Source of the DNA: Bacteroidia bacterium
Lineage (GTDB): Bacteria > Bacteroidota > Bacteroidia > Bacteroidales > VadinHA17
Length of the DNA stretch: 13,522 nt
Assembly: GCA_026391515.1 (NCBI GenBank)
Contig: JAPLEC010000413.1
Coordinates: 1-13,522, forward strand
Direction: 5' to 3'
Both the position numbers and the translations under genes were made by a program. This document shows, one piece after another, positions 5,961 through 11,190 of the stretch (positions are counted from its first letter, which is position 1; every line of letters starts with the position of its first letter). The notes under the pieces are model-generated. The model saw only the letters and a program-made list of their open reading frames with translations. It searched no databases and was not told where the DNA came from.

Positions 5961-7160
5961 TTATTCTTCAGTATTGTATAGAAAATCGTTATAAGGATAC
6001 CTTTTCACATGTATCTTCTTTACCTCCTCGTAAAGAATTTTCTTAAGCTCCTCAACATTCTCCTTTGTTTTAGCTGAGATGAAAACTACTGGATGATTTT
6101 TGTCTCCGGCCATCCATGTTCTCTTTAAGTCGTCAAGCGAATAATTCTCTTTTCTGGCTGGTGTCAGATTATCCTCATCCTTAACTACATACGAGAATGC
6201 ATCTATTTTGTTAAAGACAATGATCGAAGGTTTATCTGCTGATTTCAGATCGCGGAGTGTCTCGTTTACAACTTTTATCTGCTCTTCAAATCCGGGATGA
6301 GATATATCGACAATATGAACCAGCAGGTCCGATTCTCTCACTTCATCAAGTGTTGATTTGAATGATTCCACAAGATCGTGAGGCAGCTTCCTGATAAAAC
6401 CAACTGTATCGGAAAGTAAAAAAGGAAGGTTTACTATCACAACCTTACGAACAGTAGTATCGAGAGTTGCAAAAAGCTTATTTTCAGCGAAGACATCAGA
6501 TTTGCTGAGAAGGTTCATGATTGTCGATTTACCGACATTGGTATAACCTACAAGCGCCACTCTGACCATTTTCCCGCGGTTCTTCCGCTGGGTAGCCATC
6601 TGGGTGTCAATTTTCTTGAGCTGAGTTTTCAGAAGTGCAATCTTATCCCTGATTATCCTTCTGTCTGTCTCTATTTCGGCTTCTCCCGGTCCTCTGAGTC
6701 CAATCCCTCCTCTTTGTCTTTCAAGGTGAGTCCACATACCTTTAAGACGAGGCAGAAGATACTGGTACTGAGCCAGTTCCACCTGGGTCCTTGCGTGTGA
6801 TGTACGGGCACGTCCGGCAAATATATCGAGTATAAGATTTGTTCTGTCGAGGATCCGGCACCCGAGAATTCTTTCAATATTTCTCAGCTGGCTTGGTGAA
6901 AGCTCATCGTCGAAGATCGCAATATCAATTTTATTCTCTCCGACATATTTAGCTATTTCTTCAATCTTGCCTGATCCAATAAAAGTTCCGGGATCAGGAA
7001 TCTTCAGCTTCTGAATATATCTTTTAACAGGTTCAGCTCCGGCTGTCTCGGTCAGGAATGATAGCTCGTCGATATATCCTTCCGCTTCATTTCCATTCTG
7101 TCCCGGATAATTAATACCGATAAGTATTGCCCTTTCGACAGGCCGGTTTGTTTCGATCAT
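5961..7160 (-). CDS. hflX: Ribosome-associated GTPase HflX
   Basis: HflX is a GTPase that binds the 50S subunit and, in studied bacteria, splits stalled or stressed ribosomes. The 399-aa product has the HflX N-terminal domain (1-about 165, including GTFIGSGKIEEI at 58-69, FDDELSPSQLRNIE at 83-96 and the hallmark glycine-rich RGGIGLRGPGEAEIETDRR at 150-168), a linker helix, then the G domain: G1 GYTNVGKST 205-213, G3 DTVG 251-254, G4 FNKID 316-320, G5 SAK 362-364. The C-terminal extension is short. The ATG follows the stop codon of the upstream lipoprotein gene with no gap (TAAATG), so the two are very probably translated from one mRNA. It is convergent with asd across a large hairpin. Confidence 0.96.
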   Translation of the reverse strand: MIETNRPVERAILIGINYPGQNGNEAEGYIDELSFLTETAGAEPVKRYIQKLKIPDPGTFIGSGKIEEIAKYVGENKIDIAIFDDELSPSQLRNIERILGCRILDRTNLILDIFAGRARTSHARTQVELAQYQYLLPRLKGMWTHLERQRGGIGLRGPGEAEIETDRRIIRDKIALLKTQLKKIDTQMATQRKNRGKMVRVALVGYTNVGKSTIMNLLSKSDVFAENKLFATLDTTVRKVVIVNLPFLLSDTVGFIRKLPHDLVESFKSTLDEVRESDLLVHIVDISHPGFEEQIKVVNETLRDLKSADKPSIIVFNKIDAFSYVVKDEDNLTPARKENYSLDDLKRTWMAGDKNHPVVFISAKTKENVEELKKILYEEVKKIHVKRYPYNDFLYNTEE

Positions 7161-8333
7161 TTAGTTAATCTGCCTTCTGTTGGTTTGAATAGATCCCCTG
7201 ATGGCATTCTTCAGGGAATTTGAGGTACGAACTACCATTTCAATGTCGGAAGGGAATGGAACTAACTGTGCTTTTATCCTTTCCAGCTGTGAAGCGTTTA
7301 AAGCTCCAACATCGCCGACTGCCCTGGCAGTAACATTTTCAAAGAATGATTGAGCTCCGATCGGATCTTTCTTGAGAACTTTATTCGGATTAACCTGTAT
7401 TGTTTCAATATCGCCTTCAATATTGCAGGATTTTGTCCGCAATGTCGAGATGAGAGCACATTGAAGTGTTTTATATTTTTTGAGCTTGATATCATTCCCC
7501 AGCGTATCTTTCATCACATTTCCTCTACTGTCAAGTTTATATGTAAATCCGTCTTCTATATCCTTTTTGACAACTGAATCGGTTTGAGCTATGTTATCCG
7601 GACTTACAGCAATATTTCTGACATTAACATTAATGAAATAATCGTACTTAATATTTTTATCCAGGTTTGTAGTATGGAATTCAACCCACTCGCTATTTAG
7701 CGATTGAAGGTCGACTGAAATAAGATTTTCTTCGAAGTCCTGAGGGAATTTGAGTGGAGTTGTATTCTGTAATGTAACAAAGACTCTGCTCATTCCCAGA
7801 TATTTAGCTTCCTGGATTTTATTATCTATTCCTTCATAATTGCCAACATATTCCTTGGCCCGCACATATTCATAATAAGCCTGGCGGTAAGAATCTTTTA
7901 AGCCGCTATTCATAAGCTCGTTTCCGTGAGCAAAATAATAGTCGGCAGATTTACGCTTTGCAGCAATCATTTCAGACATATATTCGATATAGGGGAACTC
8001 AACATTTCTGCCTCCTGTGTTAAGCGGTGTAACAGTTCTTACCAAAGCCTGCCTGTCGCTCATTCTCTTATAGATCTGGTAGATCTCATCCCAGTTCTGA
8101 GGTCTCCCCTCCATTTTAAGGAATTTAATCCTTTCATTATCCTGTTCATTTACTACTTTATAAGATCGCTCGAGAATATCTATCTGTTTAGTATCTTCTG
8201 AATCTTTGCGCAGCTGTTTCACTGCTGTTGCAATTGCTGCGTCGTAGTTACCTTTTTCAAGTTGTTTCTTTGAAGATCCGCATCCGGAAAGGATAACCGT
8301 TATTGCGAAAATCAGAAATACTATTTTTTTCAT
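7161..8333 (-). CDS. Lipoprotein of unknown function with TPR-like helical repeats
   Basis: The 390-aa product starts with a type II signal peptide, MKKIVFLIFAITVILSGC, with a lipobox (LSGC) and lipidated Cys18. Residues after the cysteine (GSSKKQ) lack the acidic surface-export signal of Bacteroidota, so it probably faces the periplasm. Residues 22-60 (QLEKGNYDAAIATAVKQL and onward) and 131-178 (YYFAHGNELMNSG...) look like TPR-type helix pairs, while the later part (about 180-390) is more strand-rich. I do not recognise a catalytic motif and assign no function. The stop codon is directly followed by the hflX start, and the TonB-family gene lies 83 bp upstream on the same strand, so the three may form one transcription unit. 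A helper or assembly role in the envelope would be typical of TPR lipoproteins but is only inference. Confidence 0.8.
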   Translation of the reverse strand: MKKIVFLIFAITVILSGCGSSKKQLEKGNYDAAIATAVKQLRKDSEDTKQIDILERSYKVVNEQDNERIKFLKMEGRPQNWDEIYQIYKRMSDRQALVRTVTPLNTGGRNVEFPYIEYMSEMIAAKRKSADYYFAHGNELMNSGLKDSYRQAYYEYVRAKEYVGNYEGIDNKIQEAKYLGMSRVFVTLQNTTPLKFPQDFEENLISVDLQSLNSEWVEFHTTNLDKNIKYDYFINVNVRNIAVSPDNIAQTDSVVKKDIEDGFTYKLDSRGNVMKDTLGNDIKLKKYKTLQCALISTLRTKSCNIEGDIETIQVNPNKVLKKDPIGAQSFFENVTARAVGDVGALNASQLERIKAQLVPFPSDIEMVVRTSNSLKNAIRGSIQTNRRQIN

Positions 8334-8416
8334 AAACTATTATTTTATTATTGATAAAGATAAGTAATAATTGGCATTTGAAATATTATAACTTGTTCTT
8401 ATTGTGATAATTAATT

Positions 8417-9205
8417 CTAAAGAATAAAATTTAGAGCAATCTGGAATCTGACTCTTACCGGTTCTCCTCTCTGAAGTCCGGGTGACCATTTGGGCGATTC
8501 AGAAATTGTTTTTACTGCTGCGCTGTCAATCAAAGGATTCACAGGTTTCAATACAGTAACATTGCTTACTGAACCATCTTTCTCGACTACAAATGTCAGG
8601 AATACTGTTCCATGAATTTTTGCATTAATAGCAGCTTGCGGGTAATTGGTTCTTTTATTCACCCATTCACGGAATTTATTTAATTCTCCACCTTTGAATG
8701 ATGGCATTACCTCGACCAGTAAAAAAGCTTCACCCTTATCTGTTCCGCCTTCACCTGATAAAAGATCTTCTCCGACACCGTTACCCTTAACTTCCACCTG
8801 ATTATCGCCGGAATGAGCAAGGAATTCGTCTGTGGAAACGGTAGTGTTCTCAATGGGGATTATGGTATCGACAACCTCCGGTGGAATATATTTTGGAACT
8901 TCCTGGAAAGGAGTTGATTCCGAAGGCGGTGGAGCGGGTGGTATGTAAATTTCTTCTTTTGGTGGTTCAAGAACTTCCATTTCGACCTGAACAAACCGTC
9001 CTCCGCCGGCAAGGATATGGTCAGTCTTAGGTTCTGCCATAAACGGAATAATAACTGCAAAACATCCTATCAATGAAGAAATTAATATACCTGTAATTAA
9101 AACAGAATTATATTTTTTCCTCAGCTGATAAGCACCATATTTCTTATTCCTTGACTCAAACAGCAGATCATCAAAACTGGGTACTATGTCCGGATTATCT
9201 TTCAT
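8417..9205 (-). CDS. TonB-family energy transducer
   Basis: TonB proteins pass proton-motive-force energy from the inner-membrane ExbB/ExbD complex to outer-membrane TonB-dependent transporters. Starting at the ATG at 9205 gives 262 aa with the phylum's usual N-terminus FDDLLFESRNKKYGAYQLRKKY (11-32), one membrane anchor (about 34-55), a short proline-rich stretch (80-110, with PPAPPP), a Gly/Glu-rich linker and a TonB C-terminal domain (about 176-262: NYPQAAINAKIHGTV, VVEKDGSV, WSPGLQRGEPVRVRF). A start at 9247 is possible in frame but would place 14 odd residues before the conserved start and lies within the likely promoter. No exbB, exbD or SusC/D genes are in the window, so the partner transporter is unknown. 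The lipoprotein gene follows 83 bp downstream. Confidence 0.92.
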   Translation of the reverse strand: MKDNPDIVPSFDDLLFESRNKKYGAYQLRKKYNSVLITGILISSLIGCFAVIIPFMAEPKTDHILAGGGRFVQVEMEVLEPPKEEIYIPPAPPPSESTPFQEVPKYIPPEVVDTIIPIENTTVSTDEFLAHSGDNQVEVKGNGVGEDLLSGEGGTDKGEAFLLVEVMPSFKGGELNKFREWVNKRTNYPQAAINAKIHGTVFLTFVVEKDGSVSNVTVLKPVNPLIDSAAVKTISESPKWSPGLQRGEPVRVRFQIALNFIL

Positions 9206-9220
9206 TGCCGGGCAAAAATA

Positions 9221-9250
9221 CAAAATAGCCCAATACCAGCAAAACACAAA
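9221..9250 (-). promoter_or_regulatory. Candidate promoter of the TonB-family gene
   Basis: On the minus strand, TTTG (9250-9247) is followed after 19 nt by TATTTTG (9227-9221), one base short of the TAnnTTTG consensus. Initiation would fall about 7 nt further on, leaving a leader of roughly 10 nt before the ATG at 9205. This supports the shorter TonB start over the upstream in-frame ATG at 9247. Confidence 0.5.
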
Positions 9251-9289
9251 CTATGCCACATCATGTTAAATAATATTTAATTTTTTCTT

Positions 9290-9297
9290 TACATTTG
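9290..9297 (+). promoter_or_regulatory. Candidate -7 box (TACATTTG) of the tRNA-Ala promoter
   Basis: TACATTTG matches the Bacteroidota -7 consensus TAnnTTTG exactly and ends 12 bp before the tRNA gene, a fitting distance for a short 5' leader. Only a weak -33 element (gtta, 9265-9268) lies at the expected distance. Confidence 0.55.
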
Positions 9298-9309
9298 TTC
9301 GATTTACAA

Positions 9310-9383
9310 GGGGGTTTAGCTCAGTTGGCTAGAGCGTTAGACTGGCAGTCTAAAGGTCAGGGGTTCGATTCCCCTAACCTCCA
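9310..9383 (+). tRNA. tRNA-Ala, anticodon GGC
   Basis: The 74-nt cloverleaf folds fully by eye. The acceptor stem is GGGGGTT (9310-9316) with AACCTCC (9376-9382) and discriminator A at 9383; D stem GCTC/GAGC; anticodon stem TTAGA (9337-9341) with TCTAA (9349-9353); loop CTGGCAG with anticodon GGC at 9344-9346; T stem AGGGG/CCCCT around TTCGATT. The third acceptor pair is G·U, the classical alanine identity element, and A73 also fits alanine. CCA is not encoded. The gene reads GCC codons (and GCU by wobble). Confidence 0.97.
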
Positions 9384-9393
9384 CGAAAAAAGA

Positions 9394-9469
9394 GTGAAAT
9401 TGCGAGTGAGTTCGAGCAATATTACTCTGTTCTCTCAAATCGCACTGTCAAACTCACACTGAATTTCAC
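9394..9469. repeat. Imperfect 19-bp inverted repeat after the tRNA gene
   Basis: gtgaaattgcgagtgagtt (9394-9412) and aactcacactgaatttcac (9451-9469) are inverted copies matching at 16 of 19 positions, with a 38-nt loop. It begins 11 bp after the tRNA gene and ends 7 bp before the start of the DUF218 lipoprotein gene. It may act as a tRNA terminator, as a leader structure of the following gene, or be the ends of a small element; no long T-run follows, so a classical intrinsic terminator is not obvious. Confidence 0.55.
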
Positions 9470-9476
9470 GTTAATT

Positions 9477-10154
9477 ATGAAAATGAAAATCCTTAAAATT
9501 TCTCCGATATCAGTATTCCTTCTTTTAATTCTTTTAATCCTTAGTTCCTGTACTTTCTCAAAAAAAGCATGCAGGGAATTGCTTGAAGATTCAATGAAAA
9601 AGAAATATGATATAGTTATTGTTCCCGGAGTGCCTTTCGAAAACGGAAAATGGAGCTATGTAATGAAAGGCAGGGTTTACTGGTCGAAATATCTGTATGA
9701 TAAAGGTATTACCAAAAATGTTATTTATTCAGGTGCTGCAGTTTATTCACCCTATTACGAATCTAAGATAATGGCGCTTTATGCAGAGAAAATCGGCATA
9801 CAAAAAGAAAATATTTTTATCGATACACTTGCTCAGCATAGTACTGAAAATGTATATTATTCCTATAAGAAGGCCCGAAGTCTTGGATTTGAACGTATTG
9901 CGGTGGCCTCCGATCCATTTCAAACAAAAATGCTGAAACGGTTTACGCGAAAAGTTGTCAGCCCTGATGTAGGACTGATTCCCTTTGTTGCAGATACACT
10001 ACTGGCAATGGAGCCCGAAATGATTGATCCGGAAATAGATTATCAGAAAGCTTTTGTCAGGGATTTTACACCTCTCCCCCGCCGTAAAAACTTCTTTGAA
10101 CGATTCAAGGGTACAGAAGGAAAAGATATTGATACAAGCGCTTACGACAAATAA
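9477..10154 (+). CDS. DUF218 (YdcF/SanA/ElyC-like) lipoprotein
   Basis: The 225-aa product has a type II signal peptide ending in a lipobox (ILSSC, Cys25); the following residues TFSKK carry no acidic export signal, suggesting a periplasm-facing lipoprotein. The DUF218 domain spans about 43-175: first strand YDIVIVPGVPFENG (44-57), then NVIYSGAAVYSPYYES (81-96) with Glu95, then the typical QHSTENVYYS (120-129) and a late ASDPFQ (144-149). Family members such as SanA and ElyC influence envelope integrity and vancomycin resistance in enterobacteria; the biochemical activity is not settled. The C-terminal 50 residues are charged and lack a membrane segment. The ATG at 9477 is chosen because it gives a complete signal peptide; ATG 9483 is an alternative two codons on. 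Its end is 15 bp from the convergent next gene. Confidence 0.82.
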   Translation: MKMKILKISPISVFLLLILLILSSCTFSKKACRELLEDSMKKKYDIVIVPGVPFENGKWSYVMKGRVYWSKYLYDKGITKNVIYSGAAVYSPYYESKIMALYAEKIGIQKENIFIDTLAQHSTENVYYSYKKARSLGFERIAVASDPFQTKMLKRFTRKVVSPDVGLIPFVADTLLAMEPEMIDPEIDYQKAFVRDFTPLPRRKNFFERFKGTEGKDIDTSAYDK

Positions 10155-10169
10155 TTAAAGTTGGAAATA

Positions 10170-10820
10170 CTATTTTCTGATATTCCTTTTATATATATAG
10201 TCAATATAATGTTTGGTACAATCAATCATGCCCAGACCATACCATTGAGTAATTCCCCATCCGCCTACACGTCCTTTTGTTTCAGAAATCCATAAAACCT
10301 TCCTGGTTGGTATATCAAAAAACGTAAAAAAACATTTTGCTTCTTCATCAATATTATTAAACTCAACCGGATGGATAACAAATCCGATCCCATTATCTTT
10401 CCCCAGATTATATCCCTGAATGGTTTTTGTAACATCCTCCATTGTGGCTTCCAGTGCAGTGATCCCCACCCATTCTTTTGGTACCGAATCTATTCTCACC
10501 TGTACAGAACTGGCATTAAAATAATATTTATCAAATTTGAGCCATCTGAAGAGATAATCTTTCGGAGGAATCTCTTTCTGATAAAACTCCAGCCATGCGC
10601 CAAGATATTTTCTTAATTCCTTGTCTTCGTTTGCACTCTGAGGCTTAATAAATTTTACCAGCGAAAAATCAAGTCCGTAATAAGTGATTGATTTGGCATT
10701 CTTTATGCTTTCTATGTCATAAATTTCATTATTCAGGATATTAGTATAAGTATAAACATATTGTCCTGAAATCTTGTAAGACAAAAGAACAACTGCCAGA
10801 ATTGACAGAATTTTTTTCAT
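10170..10820 (-). CDS. Exported protein of unknown function
   Basis: The 216-aa product has a clear type I signal peptide (MKKILSILAVVLLSYKISG, cleavage near residue 19-20) and no lipobox, so it is probably periplasmic or secreted. The mature part mixes strands and helices. The most distinctive segment is near the C-terminus: FDIPTRKVLWISETKGRVGG (168-187) followed by WGITQWYGLGM (188-198), rich in glycine and tryptophan. Another notable segment is NAKSITYYGLDFSLVKFI (41-58). I recognise the overall look as a recurrent Bacteroidota hypothetical but cannot name a family or function. It has its own likely promoter at 10861-10891 and is separated from the mannosidase unit by a palindrome, so it is probably transcribed alone. 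It is convergent with the DUF218 gene. Confidence 0.75.
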   Translation of the reverse strand: MKKILSILAVVLLSYKISGQYVYTYTNILNNEIYDIESIKNAKSITYYGLDFSLVKFIKPQSANEDKELRKYLGAWLEFYQKEIPPKDYLFRWLKFDKYYFNASSVQVRIDSVPKEWVGITALEATMEDVTKTIQGYNLGKDNGIGFVIHPVEFNNIDEEAKCFFTFFDIPTRKVLWISETKGRVGGWGITQWYGLGMIDCTKHYIDYIYKRNIRK

Positions 10821-10860
10821 GTTTACTGAAGAATTAATTGTGGTTCAATTTATTCTCTAT

Positions 10861-10891
10861 CAAATTTACAATATAACTGGACAGAATACAA
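10861..10891 (-). promoter_or_regulatory. Promoter of the 216-aa exported protein gene
   Basis: On the minus strand TTG (10891-10889) is followed after 20 nt by TAAATTTG (10868-10861), an exact match to the Bacteroidota -7 consensus TAnnTTTG. The expected start of transcription leaves a leader of about 30-35 nt before the ATG at 10820. This is the best promoter match in the window. Confidence 0.65.
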
Positions 10892-10912
10892 TTTTATTAT
10901 GCTAAAACACCA

Positions 10913-10928
10913 TCCCGCTTAAGCGGGA
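10913..10928 (-). terminator. Perfect 16-bp palindrome behind the mannosidase unit; candidate terminator
   Basis: tcccgcttaagcggga is a perfect palindrome that can form a 6-bp GC-rich stem with a ttaa loop. It lies 16 bp after the stop codon of the 80-aa gene and before the promoter of the next gene. On the minus strand it is followed by tggtgtttta, a modest T-rich tail, so termination is plausible but not certain; a protein-binding site or dispersed repeat is also possible. Confidence 0.5.
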
Positions 10929-10944
10929 AGAAAGTAAATATTTA

Positions 10945-11187
10945 TTATTGACACAAATACCATTTATCTTTTTCAAGATCGTGTTTCAGAATATATTCCT
11001 TTCGATCTGATGCAATAACCTTAAAATAGTTTGATACCGGCCATTCAGGATTATTGGCACCCTGATACCAGCGATCTGTTATATCTGCTATTTCAAATAC
11101 TTTGTCATCCAGGTCAAAGGATTTCGGATATTCATCTGCTTTATAGCCGGAATAACATTTTACTTTTATTGGAATCAGGTTTATCAT
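10945..11187 (-). CDS. 80-aa protein of unknown function, coupled to the alpha-mannosidase
   Basis: The 80-aa product has no signal peptide or membrane segment and should be cytoplasmic. It reads as a compact, mostly beta protein with conserved-looking motifs CYSGYKADEYPKSF (11-24), ITDRWYQGANNPEWPVSNYFKV (36-57, dense in Trp/Tyr/Pro) and a closing EYILKHDLEKDKWYL (64-78). I recall very similar small hypothetical proteins in many Bacteroidota (GYKADEYP and DRWYQG being typical), so it is a real conserved gene, but no function is known to me. Its ATG follows the mannosidase stop with only 3 nt between, so it is almost certainly translated from the same mRNA. Calling it a mannosidase partner would be speculation. 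Confidence 0.82.
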   Translation of the reverse strand: MINLIPIKVKCYSGYKADEYPKSFDLDDKVFEIADITDRWYQGANNPEWPVSNYFKVIASDRKEYILKHDLEKDKWYLCQ

Positions 11188-11190
11188 TTT

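Noticed and set aside
9206..9247. Upstream in-frame ATG at 9247 as start of the TonB-family gene.
   Set aside because: It adds 14 atypical residues before the conserved MKDNPDIVPSFDDLL start and lies within the likely promoter.
9344..9348. Anticodon loop read as GCC (glycine) instead of GGC.
   Set aside because: With a 7-nt loop and T at position 33 the anticodon is GGC; the G3·U70 pair and A73 also indicate alanine.
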